Shown: positions 9,655 to 18,301 of the stretch, one piece after another
Layout of the letters: each line of letters opens with the position of its first letter
How positions within the stretch are numbered: position 1 is the first letter of the stretch
NCBI RefSeq assembly: GCF_000023865.1
Contig: NC_013159.1
Span: 770,001 to 834,000 of the forward strand
Length of the DNA: 64,000 bases
Direction: 5' to 3'
Origin: Saccharomonospora viridis DSM 43017
Lineage (GTDB): Bacteria > Actinomycetota > Actinomycetes > Mycobacteriales > Pseudonocardiaceae
Notes under the pieces: generated by a model
Told to the model about the DNA's origin: nothing
Database searches by the model: none
What the model saw: only the letters and a program-made list of their open reading frames with translations
Translations under genes and position numbers: made by a program

Positions 9655-11739
9655 GTGGTCAGCACGCATCGCTTGAACCGGTTACGGGATCCTCTCGAAG
9701 GGCTCGACCCGGAACAGCGCGCGGCCGCGAGCGCTCCGCGTGGCCCGGTGTGCATCCTTGCGGGCGCGGGCACGGGGAAGACCCGAACGATCACACACCG
9801 TATCGCTTATCTGGTGCGACAAGGCCATGTCGCGGCCACACAGGTGCTCGCTGTGACGTTCACGGCCCGTGCCGCGGGGGAGCTTCGAACCAGACTTCGG
9901 CACCTGGGGGTCGACGGGGCACAGGCTCGGACGTTCCACGCCGCGGCGCTACGTCAATTGCGGTACTTCTGGCCACGGGTGGTGGGTGACTCCCCATGGG
10001 ATCTGATCGACGGGAACAAGCTCAGACTCGTGGGACACGCCGCGAACAAGGTGGGACTGCCCACCGAGACGGAGGTGCTACGGGACCTCGCCGGCGAGAT
10101 CGAATGGGCCAAGGCCTGCCTCGTCGCGCCCGATGACTATCCGGCCGTCGCCCGAGCCCGCCGCCGCGACGTCGGGCACCCCGTCGAACGAGTCGCCGAC
10201 GTGTACCGGACCTACGAACAGCTCAAAAACGATCGCCGGCTGCTCGACTTCGACGACCTGCTCCTGCACACGACGGCCGTCCTGGAGGAAAACCGCGGGA
10301 TCGCGGAGGAGTTCCGTAACCAGTACCGCTGCTTCGTCGTGGACGAGTACCAGGACATCACCCCGGCTCAGCAGCGACTGCTCGACGCGTGGTTGGGTGG
10401 GCGGGACGACGTGACCGTTGTCGGCGACGCCAACCAGACGATCTACTCCTTCGGAGGAGCGTCTCCACGTCCGCTGCTCGACTTCACCCGACGGTATCCC
10501 GATGCCACCGTGGTCCGCCTCGAACGGGACTACCGGTCCACGCCCCAGATCGTCGAGCTGGCCAACCGAGTCATCAGTGGGGCTCGAGGACGTCCGGCGG
10601 GTTCCGGATTGCGGCTCGTGGGCCAGCGACCGGACGGGCCGCAGCCGGTCTTCGCCGAGTACGACGACGAACCGGCCGAGGCCGCCGCCGTCGCGCAACG
10701 CATCCGCGATCTCGTGGGAAGTGGCATCCCGGTGAACGAGATCGCCGTGCTGTTCCGCGTCAACGCGCAGTCGGAGGTGTACGAGCGCGCTCTGTCCGAC
10801 GTCGGGGTTCCGTACCAAGTGCACGGCGGTGAGCGTTTCTTCGCCAGGTCGGAGGTACGGCAGGCGATGTCGGCTCTACGGGCCGCCGCGGCGGCGGAAT
10901 CGGAGGGGCCGGACGACCTGACGACCGCGGTGAAACGCGTACTCGCGCCACTGGGCCTGAGCGACCGGCAGCCTGCCGGTGGTGCGGCCCGGGAACGGTG
11001 GAGCGGGCTACACGCGCTGTACGAGTTGGCGGAGGACCTCGCGGCCACCGTGGAGAAACCGACGCTGATGCGTTACGTCGCCGAACTCGACCAGCGTGCC
11101 TCCGCTCAACACCCACCGACCGTGGACGGCGTGACATTGGCGTCCCTGCACGCGGCGAAGGGGCTCGAATGGGACGCTGTGTTCCTCGTCGGACTCGCCG
11201 AAGGGACGGTGCCGATCCAGCACGCCACCACCGAAGAGGCTGTCGAGGAAGAACGGAGGCTGTTCTACGTCGGCGTCACCAGGGCCAGGGAACACCTGTC
11301 GCTGACATGGTCGCTGTCCCGTACCCCGGGTGGGAGACCCCACCGTCGCCGCAGCCGATTCCTGCACGGACTCGTACCGGAGGACCAGCCGTCCGCTCGA
11401 CCACGTCGGCCTTCTCGCCGACGCGCCGGAACCAAGACGTCGTGCCGGGTGTGCGAACGCGGCCTGGGGTCGGCCTTGGAGATCAAGATCGGGCGTTGTG
11501 TGGACTGCCCCTCCGACATCGACGAAAAGCTTCTGGAACGTCTCAAACAGTGGCGTTCCGAACGGGCGAGGGAGCTGAATGTTCCGGCGTTCGTCGTGTT
11601 CACCGACGCCACGTTGCTGGCCATCGCGGAACAGCGTCCGCTGGACGCCCGAGGGCTCGCCGAGATCTCCGGCATCGGTGCCACGAAGTTGAAGCGGTTC
11701 GGTGACGACATCCTCGCCGTCGTCAACGAGGACGGCTGA
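9655..11739 (+). CDS. uvrD2: UvrD/PcrA-type DNA helicase with HRDC domain (UvrD2)
   Basis: 694 residues of a superfamily 1A 3'-5' DNA helicase. Walker A is AGAGTGKT near residues 37-44. Motif II DEYQD begins at about residue 230. NQTIYSFGGA, YRSTPQIVELAN and the late VGVTRAREHL motif are also present. After the motor comes a four-cysteine zinc-like module (SCRVCERG with GRCVDCPS, about 593-620) and an HRDC domain to the end. This architecture defines actinobacterial UvrD2, a repair helicase. GTG at 9655 has gagga upstream; the open frame extends much further 5' but there it is antisense to the DUF4191 gene and is not coding. Confidence 0.95.
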   Translation: MVSTHRLNRLRDPLEGLDPEQRAAASAPRGPVCILAGAGTGKTRTITHRIAYLVRQGHVAATQVLAVTFTARAAGELRTRLRHLGVDGAQARTFHAAALRQLRYFWPRVVGDSPWDLIDGNKLRLVGHAANKVGLPTETEVLRDLAGEIEWAKACLVAPDDYPAVARARRRDVGHPVERVADVYRTYEQLKNDRRLLDFDDLLLHTTAVLEENRGIAEEFRNQYRCFVVDEYQDITPAQQRLLDAWLGGRDDVTVVGDANQTIYSFGGASPRPLLDFTRRYPDATVVRLERDYRSTPQIVELANRVISGARGRPAGSGLRLVGQRPDGPQPVFAEYDDEPAEAAAVAQRIRDLVGSGIPVNEIAVLFRVNAQSEVYERALSDVGVPYQVHGGERFFARSEVRQAMSALRAAAAAESEGPDDLTTAVKRVLAPLGLSDRQPAGGAARERWSGLHALYELAEDLAATVEKPTLMRYVAELDQRASAQHPPTVDGVTLASLHAAKGLEWDAVFLVGLAEGTVPIQHATTEEAVEEERRLFYVGVTRAREHLSLTWSLSRTPGGRPHRRRSRFLHGLVPEDQPSARPRRPSRRRAGTKTSCRVCERGLGSALEIKIGRCVDCPSDIDEKLLERLKQWRSERARELNVPAFVVFTDATLLAIAEQRPLDARGLAEISGIGATKLKRFGDDILAVVNEDG

Positions 11740-11810
11740 GCCGGCGGGGTGTGCACGCGCACAGGGAATCCGCAGGTCAGAAGGCTTTACCGCGGAAGCG
11801 GAGAGTTTTC

Positions 11811-11850
11811 TGAAAAATAAGTTGCCGTGCCGGTGACAGGGCAATAACCT
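11811..11850 (+). promoter_or_regulatory. WhiB7-type autoregulated promoter of whiB7
   Basis: An AT-rich block (tgaaaaataag, 11811-11821) directly abuts a -35-like ttgccg at 11822-11827. After exactly 17 bases comes a -10-like taacct at 11845-11850. WhiB7 is known to bind sigma-A and to use its AT-hook on an AT-rich segment just upstream of -35, which matches this arrangement. Predicted transcription start is about 11857, giving a leader of some 460 bases. Confidence 0.75.
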
Positions 11851-11930
11851 GCAAGCACTGAGTGGAGATCTGCGACTTCTGCTGCTCTTTCGAGTGGTGG
11901 GTCGCCGGACAGCGAGAGGAGGTGCCGGAG

Positions 11931-12188
11931 ATGAAGCTCAACTGGGAGAACGACGTCGCTGGCACGCCGCTGTCCGAGGTCGGTGGGATCGTCCGTGAGT
12001 CTCGACCCCGTTCCGCGTGGCGGTATGTGCAGCAGCGTCAGGGGGCCCGTATGTCTTTCGACGGTCGGGTCGTCCCCTTCGCCGCTGTTAGCGACGTCGA
12101 GGCTGTCGACTCGACGTCTCGTCGTGTGACCGCCGACCTTCCGAAGCAGTTCCGGGTTCCGTTGTGCCCACAGGAGAGCGTCCCCTGA
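11931..12188 (+). CDS. small upstream ORF in the whiB7 leader
   Basis: An 85-residue frame starting ATG at 11931, behind an unusually strong ribosome binding site (agaggaggtg, about eight bases upstream). I recognise no domain. The product is hydrophilic with no membrane segment or cysteine cluster (MKLNWENDVAGTPL at the start). It lies wholly in the predicted untranslated leader, and its stop codon falls inside a small stem (12184-12201) just before the attenuator hairpin. Leader ORFs controlling whiB7 by translation-dependent attenuation are known in other actinobacteria, so this is probably a regulatory ORF rather than a stand-alone protein. Confidence 0.65.
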   Translation: MKLNWENDVAGTPLSEVGGIVRESRPRSAWRYVQQRQGARMSFDGRVVPFAAVSDVEAVDSTSRRVTADLPKQFRVPLCPQESVP

Positions 12189-12260
12189 CCTGAGAGTCAG
12201 GAGTGCAGGCTCACGAAGGCCGCGGAACCGTTCGTCGGATCCGCGGCCTTCGTGCTGTTT
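12184..12260 (+). promoter_or_regulatory. attenuator hairpins in the whiB7 leader
   Basis: Two stacked hairpins. The first (cctgac 12184-12189 with gtcagg 12196-12201) contains the small ORF's stop codon. The second is a perfect 15-bp stem (cacgaaggccgcgga 12212-12226 with tccgcggccttcgtg 12240-12254) followed by ctgttt. It ends about 60 bases before the whiB7 start, so it would stop transcription ahead of the gene. Ribosome slowing on the small ORF could change which hairpin forms. Confidence 0.75.
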
Positions 12261-12315
12261 CGGGCCGGATGTCGGCTGAACCAGGTAACGCACAACAACA
12301 TGAAGGAGAACACGA

Positions 12316-12708
12316 ATGCCATCGGCACCCGCCTTCACGTCAGGGAAGGCGCTCACCGGCGACCGGATCGACACCACCGGCGTAGCGGAGCTACTCGATT
12401 CGGTCGCCTCGCCGGAGGCCGCTCTACCGTGCCGTTCGGGTGATGCGGACCTGTGGTTCGCCGAAGCGCCCGCGGAGCTGGAGCGAGCGAAATATCTGTG
12501 CGGTGACTGCCCTGTGAGGGCGTCATGTCTTGCAGGAGCGCTCGCCCGACGCGAGCCGTGGGGTGTTTGGGGAGGCGAGATCTTCGAGAAAGGAGTGATC
12601 GTGGAGAGGAAGCGGCCGCGAGGCCGTCCGCGTAAACACCCTGTCGTTCCCACCACGGCGCGGACACCGTCGTCGCAGCAGTCGAGTGGACAGCGGAGCG
12701 CGGCATGA
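12316..12708 (+). CDS. whiB7: WhiB7 transcriptional regulator
   Basis: 130 residues. Four cluster-binding cysteines (C39, C62, C65, C71; the last three in CGDCPVRASC) hold an iron-sulfur cluster. The beta-turn EPWGVWGGEIF follows at about 80-90 and the AT-hook RPRGRPRK at about 101-107; the hook distinguishes WhiB7 from other WhiB proteins. WhiB7 partners the housekeeping sigma factor to switch on intrinsic antibiotic resistance when translation is inhibited. The leader carries a matching promoter and attenuator. aaggag lies upstream of the ATG, and the stop overlaps a possible downstream start by four bases. Confidence 0.95.
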   Translation: MPSAPAFTSGKALTGDRIDTTGVAELLDSVASPEAALPCRSGDADLWFAEAPAELERAKYLCGDCPVRASCLAGALARREPWGVWGGEIFEKGVIVERKRPRGRPRKHPVVPTTARTPSSQQSSGQRSAA

Positions 12709-12803
12709 CCATCGCACATGTCGACGCACGGGCCCTCGCCACGGCCCACAGCACCACGCTCCCGCCCTGGACCACCGAATCGAACATCAAGGAGCGCACC
12801 GCT

Positions 12804-12956
12804 ATGTTGATTCATGAAGAACTCGCCAGAGCGCGAATACGGGACATGCTGCGATCGGCTTGCCAACAGCGTCGCGCTCGGCATGCCAGGAGTGCCCACC
12901 GATGGGCGCGTGTGGCCGCCTGGGCCCAGCGTCGGGCGGACCGGTTCGAATCGTGA
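12804..12956 (+). CDS. small basic protein downstream of whiB7
   Basis: 50 residues beginning MLIHEELARARIRDM, rich in Arg and Ala and predicted helical. ATG at 12804 has aaggag nine bases upstream. An in-frame ATG at 12705 overlapping the whiB7 stop would give 83 residues. Similar short Arg-rich proteins starting MLIxEELARA occur in actinobacteria, but I know of no function. It may be co-transcribed with whiB7. Confidence 0.6.
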   Translation: MLIHEELARARIRDMLRSACQQRRARHARSAHRWARVAAWAQRRADRFES

Positions 12957-12959
12957 AAC

Positions 12960-13004
12960 GGAAACGGGGCAGCGAGGACAGTGTTTGCGCTGCCCCACGT
13001 TTCC
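12960..13004 (+). terminator. terminator of the whiB7 transcript
   Basis: ggaaacg plus gggcagcg (12960-12974) pair with cgctgccc plus cgtttcc (12988-13004), a 15-bp stem with a two-base bulge and a 13-base loop. It starts three bases after the small ORF's stop. No long U-tract. Confidence 0.75.
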
Positions 13005-13029
13005 GTCTCTCGGGAAGGAGCTCTGCCTC

Positions 13030-13902
13030 ATGGCCACCACACACGACGACATCGACTGGGCCGCTCGGCTGGAGATGATGCGCCGGTCCGACGCCTTGGA
13101 AAGCGATGCGTTGCGGCGTGTGGCGGTCAGGCTGGCGTCGGGTCTGGGCCCTGACGGGGTCGTGGTGGACGCAGGATGCGGCTCCGGCGGGATGAGCGCC
13201 GCGCTGGCCTCGGTGCTGCGGGACAACGGTGGAGGTCGGCTCATCCTCATCGACGCCACCGAGGAGCTGTTACGGGCGGCGCAGGAAGTGGCCTCCTCCG
13301 CCGGAGGTGAGACCGTCACGGTGACGCCGGTGGTCGCGGATCTCGGTGCCGTCTCATCGGTTTCCCAACTGCCGCCTGCCGACTTGGTATGGGCCTCGGG
13401 CGTGGTGCACCACTTGCCCGACCAACAAGCGGGTGTGACCACCCTCGCCTCCCTGCTCGCTCCTGGTGGAACACTGGCTCTTGCCGAGGGTGGCCTGGGG
13501 CAGAGGTCCCTCCCGTGGGACCTCGGTGTAGGACGTCCGGGGTTGGAGGAACGGCTTTACGCGGCCCGTAACGTGTGGTTCCACGAGCTGCGTTCCGCCA
13601 TGGACGGCGTCGTGGACATGCCCTACGGATGGACGACGGCTTTGGCTCGTGCCGGGCTTGAGGAACCCACATCATTCAGCTACCTCGTGGATCATCCGGC
13701 CCCTGCGCCCGAGGTCGTGCGTGAGCATGTGGTGGAACATCTGGCGCGAACGGCGGAGGTCCTGGCCGACTATCTGGCTCCGGACGACCGCGACACCCTT
13801 ACCGTGTTACTCGACCCCGAGAACTCGCATTACCTCGGTGCGCGTGACGACGTGTTCTTGCTCAGTGTCCGGTCCGTGCACACAGGACGGCGCCCTCGTT
13901 GA
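13030..13902 (+). CDS. class I SAM-dependent methyltransferase
   Basis: 290 residues with a Rossmann-like methyltransferase domain in the first half. Motif I is VVVDAGCGSGGMSAAL (about 45-60), the acidic ribose-binding loop is LILIDATEE, and motif IV-like DLVWASGVVHHLPD is followed by LLAPGGTLALAEGG. The second half is helical and probably recognises the substrate, which cannot be named. ATG at 13030 has aaggag nine bases upstream. It stands alone after the whiB7 terminator and is convergent with the next gene. Confidence 0.85.
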   Translation: MATTHDDIDWAARLEMMRRSDALESDALRRVAVRLASGLGPDGVVVDAGCGSGGMSAALASVLRDNGGGRLILIDATEELLRAAQEVASSAGGETVTVTPVVADLGAVSSVSQLPPADLVWASGVVHHLPDQQAGVTTLASLLAPGGTLALAEGGLGQRSLPWDLGVGRPGLEERLYAARNVWFHELRSAMDGVVDMPYGWTTALARAGLEEPTSFSYLVDHPAPAPEVVREHVVEHLARTAEVLADYLAPDDRDTLTVLLDPENSHYLGARDDVFLLSVRSVHTGRRPR

Positions 13903-13909
13903 GCTGCCG

Positions 13910-14920
13910 TCAGAGGGCGGCACAGCGTGCTTCGGACAGCACAGGGGGACGGGGCCGTGTCGCTGCCTGGCGGAAGGCGCGAACCAGTTCGGTGGCGACG
14001 ACGTCACCGTGGTGATGCAGCATCGAAGGTGCGGTGCGCACCAGCACCACGCCCTTCGCCGTCAGGGCGAGTTCGTCCCGTTGCTCCTCCGGGCCCTGTG
14101 ACCCGACCGACGGCGCGTTCAGCAACCACCCCATGCCGACGTCGTCCCACCATGCGTCGACCATGCCGAGACGTCGTCCCGTCGAATCGGTGATCGTCAC
14201 GTCCCAGCGTGGCGGTGGCAGCGGACAGCGACGCGCAAGGTATCGAGCCGCTCGGCGCAACCTGTCTTCGATCGTGTGCCTCAACGCTCTCAATTGGATG
14301 CGGACAGCCGCGGAGCCGCGTTGATTGCCCTGGTCGAGTTCGGTGATGAGTTCGTCGAGCGTACACAGACCCTCCTGCACCGGGACGGTCAGTAAAGACC
14401 GCAGGCGGTCAGGGTCGTTCTCGCGTCGAGCGGCGTCGAGCACCGCTCGTGCCGGTGGGGCGAACGGCAATTCGGACTGCACCAGTGGCGTCGGCATCCG
14501 CGCCGTACGTTCGAGGGCCACGAACGCAGGGGGTGTCAACCGACGTTGTGCAGACACGAGGGTGTGGACGAAGCGGGGAACGGGCAGCTGTACGCCGTGT
14601 ATCCGCAGCGCGTCCACACCTGTGATCACGCTGCCGCTCCCGAGATACGCGATGGCGGCTTGCAGTAGCTGATAGCGGGTCGGCTCTCCGGTGCCGAGCA
14701 TGACGACTCCCGTCGCGAGCCGACGCCACGGACCACCGGGACGGCAGCGCTTCGTGATCGTGCTCGGGTGGAAGCCCAGTGCCCGAAGCTGTGCGACTGA
14801 CAGCACGCGAACTCGAGGATCGCAAGGAGCGCTGGGAGCGGTGGCGGCGGAAAACATCGACGTCATCGTGCCGACGGAGCGGATGGTCGCGGGCCGTGCC
14901 GCGTGGGTCGTCGTTCTCAT
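13910..14920 (-). CDS. AbiEi-antitoxin-like DNA-binding protein
   Basis: About 336 residues using ATG at 14920; another at 14866 (MTSMFSAAT) is possible. The N-terminal part has a winged-helix-like segment (VLSVAQLRALGFHPSTITKR, then WRRLATGVVML) resembling AbiEi antitoxins of type IV toxin-antitoxin systems. The middle has APPARAVLDAARR and the C-terminal part a nuclease-fold-like segment, PRWDVTI through GMVDAWWDDVGMGW. No AbiEii-type toxin lies beside it. Such orphan proteins are numerous in actinobacteria and their role is unclear. Confidence 0.65.
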   Translation of the reverse strand: MRTTTHAARPATIRSVGTMTSMFSAATAPSAPCDPRVRVLSVAQLRALGFHPSTITKRCRPGGPWRRLATGVVMLGTGEPTRYQLLQAAIAYLGSGSVITGVDALRIHGVQLPVPRFVHTLVSAQRRLTPPAFVALERTARMPTPLVQSELPFAPPARAVLDAARRENDPDRLRSLLTVPVQEGLCTLDELITELDQGNQRGSAAVRIQLRALRHTIEDRLRRAARYLARRCPLPPPRWDVTITDSTGRRLGMVDAWWDDVGMGWLLNAPSVGSQGPEEQRDELALTAKGVVLVRTAPSMLHHHGDVVATELVRAFRQAATRPRPPVLSEARCAAL

Positions 14921-15059
14921 GCCCTGAGCCTGCACCGGTTGACGATGCCGGCACCGCTCGTCATTCAGGATGTGGATAACCCGCACCCACGAACGGAGTG
15001 TTCGAGGAACTACTCGACCACCCCTGTGGACAACTTAGTCCGGCGTTCCGGAAACCCCG

Positions 15060-16406
15060 TCAATCGGCGAAGCCGGGCTGCCATCGTTCGACGATGGCGC
15101 GCACGGGTATCTCCGCCTCCAACTGACAGAGGATGCCGATAGCCCCTGCCGTCACCCTGTGGATCAACAACCACTGCGGCGGCAGGTTCAGCGAACGGCC
15201 GGTATGGAAGTCCTGGCTGCGCAAGTCGCTCATTCGGATGGCCTGGCTCTGCGCCCAGCGGCGAGTGAAGTGGAACGTCTCAGCGGCAAGCGGAGCGACC
15301 AGTGGAGACAACCACGCGTAGACGTCGTCGGCGTCGAGGCCCACTTCGGGGCGCACGAACCCCTCGGCGCGCAACGACTCGAACAGCTCCTCGGAACGGC
15401 CCTCCAAGGCGAGTCGCATCATCACCCCGAGCGCGCGTGGCGCACCGTCGGGCAGGTTCGCGACGGCACCGAAGTCGATAACGCAGAGCCTTCCATCGTC
15501 GAGCAGCATGAAGTTGCCCGGATGTGGATCCGAGTGCAGCAGGCGCACCCTGGCCGGAGACGAGTAATGGAACTCGGCCAGCAATCGGCCCGCCTCATTG
15601 CGCTGTTCGGCGCCGCCGGAAGTGATGATCTTCGAGTAGGGAGTGCCGCTGACCCATTCGGAGACGATCACCTTCGGTGCGCTCGCCACGACTTTCGGCA
15701 CGAACACCTGGTCATCGCCGTGGAACGCCTTCGCGAACCGTCGCTGGTTGTCGGCCTCCGTCCGGTAGTCCAACTCCTCGTCCATCCGCTTGGCCAACTC
15801 GGCCAGCAGCGGTTTCACCTCAGTACCCGGCAGCAGGCTCTGGAAGAGTCTGCTGAAACGCTGCAATTGCCTCAGATCGCTACGGAGAGCCTCGTCAGCT
15901 CCCGGATACTGCACCTTGACCGCGACGTGCCGACCGTCATGCCAGATCGCCCGATGCACCTGGCCGATACTCGCCGCAGCAGCGGGCTCGTCGTCGAATT
16001 CGGCGAACCGTTGGGTCCACGACCTGCCGAGCTGTTCCGCGAGCACACGCCGTGTCTGACGGGATGACATCGGAGGCGCTGCGGACTGGAGCCGGGTCAA
16101 CGCGTCACGGTAGGGAGCGGCGAACTCCTCGGGCACCGCCGCCTCGAACACGCTCAAAGCCTGGCCGAATTTCATCGCGCCACCCTTGAGCGTGCCGAGT
16201 ACCTCGAACAGCTGCTCGGCCGCCTTCGCCGACAACGTGGCGTTGACGTCCTCAGCGCTTTGACCGGCGAGCCGTCGGCCCCAACCGCCCACGGCCCGGC
16301 CCGCAATCCCCAGCGGCAGGCTCGCCAGCTTCGCCGTCCGCGCCATCGTCCGGCGGGGGATTGAGGTGTCCGGTCGGTTGTCGGGGTAGTCGTGGGAGTC
16401 CGTCAC
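15060..16406 (-). CDS. ABC1/UbiB family atypical kinase
   Basis: 448 residues. Family marks are the K-x-G-Q motif (GGAMKFGQALS, near residue 80), the alanine-rich nucleotide loop AAASIGQVH (near 145) replacing the normal P-loop, a VAVKVQYPG lysine, the catalytic LLHSDPHPGNF (near 310) and metal-binding VIDFGAVANLP. UbiB-like proteins are atypical kinases or ATPases often linked to isoprenoid quinone metabolism. The gene follows uvrD2-whiB7 in mycobacteria as well, so order is conserved. It is probably co-transcribed with the upstream ThiF-like gene (60-base gap). Confidence 0.9.
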   Translation of the reverse strand: MTDSHDYPDNRPDTSIPRRTMARTAKLASLPLGIAGRAVGGWGRRLAGQSAEDVNATLSAKAAEQLFEVLGTLKGGAMKFGQALSVFEAAVPEEFAAPYRDALTRLQSAAPPMSSRQTRRVLAEQLGRSWTQRFAEFDDEPAAAASIGQVHRAIWHDGRHVAVKVQYPGADEALRSDLRQLQRFSRLFQSLLPGTEVKPLLAELAKRMDEELDYRTEADNQRRFAKAFHGDDQVFVPKVVASAPKVIVSEWVSGTPYSKIITSGGAEQRNEAGRLLAEFHYSSPARVRLLHSDPHPGNFMLLDDGRLCVIDFGAVANLPDGAPRALGVMMRLALEGRSEELFESLRAEGFVRPEVGLDADDVYAWLSPLVAPLAAETFHFTRRWAQSQAIRMSDLRSQDFHTGRSLNLPPQWLLIHRVTAGAIGILCQLEAEIPVRAIVERWQPGFAD

Positions 16407-16466
16407 GACAGCGATTCTGCCTGTTGGGGCGTCGCTTATGCATTGATTTTGGGATGCGAAAACAAA

Positions 16467-17534
16467 TCACAGGTGTGCGGGGTGGTGCTTGGCGCCGCAC
16501 GAGCAGCGAGGATGCGGCGGCCACTGTCTCCTCCGCACGACTCCTGTGACGCAGTTGAGTTCGAGTGTCGCGTTCCACGTCGGTGGAGGTGCCGCGTCGG
16601 GAGTGGAAGCCGACAGTGCCGTCAGCGTCGCCAGGACCTGTCCTGTGGTCAGAGCCGCGGTGCCGTGAACACTGGTGAGGTCGGCTTGGTGATAGCGACC
16701 GGCGAGTTGACTCGCGATCCGCGGCCAGCACGAGTCGAATCCGGTGCGGTGGAGATCCGCACATCGCGCGCAACTGCTTCGACCCGGCACGACGAGAGGG
16801 CCGACGATACCGATGCCTTCCCTGACCCGCGTGATCAGGTGCGGAGTACCCGCCGCGACCAATTCGGTGAGGACCTCCGGGGCGGGTACGACGGCGTCGG
16901 TGAGGATGACCAGGTCGACGGCTCGAGCTGAGGGGCGGAGACGGGCGGTCCGGATCTCGGGATTGACCCGTCGCGCGATCGCGCCGAGTGCGGTCCGGCG
17001 ATCGCATCCCACGTCATCGTCACGAAAACCCGATCCGAGATCGGATTCGGACACCACCCCCTCGGCGGCCAGGCTCAGCTGGCCCACACCGGATGCGGCG
17101 AGCAGTGTGGTCACGGCCGCCGCCAAGCGGCCACCTCCGTGAACGCCGATCGAGTACGACGCGAGGGAGCAGGGGGAGGACAGATCGGGTGAGGTCGGGT
17201 CGGATACCGTCGTTTTCCCTCCGCGGTCTCCGCGCCGTGGTTCCGCGTCCTCCACAAGGCCGCGCTCGGTGAGGCCGCGTAGTACGGCACGCAACCTGTC
17301 GGCGTGTTCGTCCCGCGCGAGAGCCAACAAGGTCGTCGTGCTCCGTTTCCCGTCCAGTCCGCGCAGGATGTCCATGAGGATGGGCGGGAGGTCGGTGGCG
17401 ACCACGGCATGGCGCGGGTCCAAGCCGATCTGTATCTCGTTGGCCCGGCGTTCCACCACGGGCAATCCGGGCCGAAGGCGCGGTCGCCGTGGTAATGCCA
17501 CACGCGAAGTCACCTGTGCTGGTGATCCGGTCAT
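16467..17534 (-). CDS. ThiF/TOMM leader-binding-like protein
   Basis: 355 residues. The first 95 resemble a winged-helix peptide-binding module (PPILMDILRGLDGKRSTTTL). The rest resembles the E1/ThiF fold used by cyclodehydratase partner proteins, with SIGVHGGGRLAAAVTTLLAA where a nucleotide-binding loop sits. Two cysteine pairs near the end (CARCADLH and CSCGA) suggest a structural zinc. Proteins of this kind are often annotated as TOMM precursor leader-binding proteins, but no precursor peptide, dehydratase or dehydrogenase gene is adjacent. A housekeeping role beside the ABC1 kinase is as likely as a peptide-modifying one. Confidence 0.65.
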   Translation of the reverse strand: MTGSPAQVTSRVALPRRPRLRPGLPVVERRANEIQIGLDPRHAVVATDLPPILMDILRGLDGKRSTTTLLALARDEHADRLRAVLRGLTERGLVEDAEPRRGDRGGKTTVSDPTSPDLSSPCSLASYSIGVHGGGRLAAAVTTLLAASGVGQLSLAAEGVVSESDLGSGFRDDDVGCDRRTALGAIARRVNPEIRTARLRPSARAVDLVILTDAVVPAPEVLTELVAAGTPHLITRVREGIGIVGPLVVPGRSSCARCADLHRTGFDSCWPRIASQLAGRYHQADLTSVHGTAALTTGQVLATLTALSASTPDAAPPPTWNATLELNCVTGVVRRRQWPPHPRCSCGAKHHPAHL

Positions 17535-17674
17535 GTGCCCACTGTGACGGCATGCCGCCCGAATCGCACGTCATGTAGTCGAGTTATCCACAGGCGGAAA
17601 CAATTGTGTACAACCCCGTGTGATCCGAATCCTTGATCGCTGCGAGGCCGCTTCTTGGCTCTACGGTTATCCCC

Positions 17675-18280
17675 GTGGCCGATGCACGGGTTCCCTCGCT
17701 CAGGAATCGGAACAGGACACAGCGGAACACTCGGAACTCTCGACACTCCGCTGAGAACGAGCAGAAGGTTGAGGTTCGGCGGAGCCCTCGCCGCCGCCGA
17801 ACGGTCACCGCGTACCGAGACGGTGACACGATGGTCGTGCTGATCCCCGCCACCATGACCAAGGCGGAGGAGAAGCATTGGGTTGCCGAGATGCAGCGCA
17901 AGCTCCAACGCGCGGAAAGTCGACGGACAAGCCCAGCACGAGCATCGGATGAAGCACTGCTGTTGCGCTGTACGCAACTATCGCAGCGCTATCTCGACGG
18001 CATAGCGCAGCCTACGAGTGTGCGGTGGGTACCGCCGATGCGTACCCGTTGGGCGTCCTGTACCCCGGCCGACCGAACCATCCGCGTGAGCGAACGGCTT
18101 CGTGACGTGCCGTCGTGGGTGCTCGACTACGTCCTCGTGCACGAGTTGGCGCATCTGCGGGTAGCCGAGCACAACCGTGAGTTCTGGAACCTGGTCAACA
18201 GGTACCCGAAAACCGAACGGGCTATCGGGTATCTCGAAGGTCTTTCCGCCGCCGAACGACTCGGAGTCTCATCCCTCTGA
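17675..18280 (+). CDS. YgjP-like zinc metallopeptidase
   Basis: 201 residues from GTG at 17675 (MADARVPSLRN). The zinc site is HELAH followed by HNREFW (overall HELAHLRVAEHNREFW), as in the YgjP/WLM group. The preceding MRTRWASCTPADRTIRVSE motif is typical of the family. The N-terminal 60 residues are basic and probably disordered. Substrate unknown, location cytosolic. It is convergent with the DUF2342 gene 21 bases away, with a short 6-bp stem (18284-18303) between them. Confidence 0.85.
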   Translation: MADARVPSLRNRNRTQRNTRNSRHSAENEQKVEVRRSPRRRRTVTAYRDGDTMVVLIPATMTKAEEKHWVAEMQRKLQRAESRRTSPARASDEALLLRCTQLSQRYLDGIAQPTSVRWVPPMRTRWASCTPADRTIRVSERLRDVPSWVLDYVLVHELAHLRVAEHNREFWNLVNRYPKTERAIGYLEGLSAAERLGVSSL

Positions 18281-18301
18281 CACGAGCGGATCCCAAGCCG
18301 C

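Noticed and set aside
11787-13442. 551-codon open frame on the minus strand across whiB7
   Set aside because: It is antisense to whiB7, its leader and the methyltransferase, has no recognisable domains, and reflects high GC content keeping the frame open.
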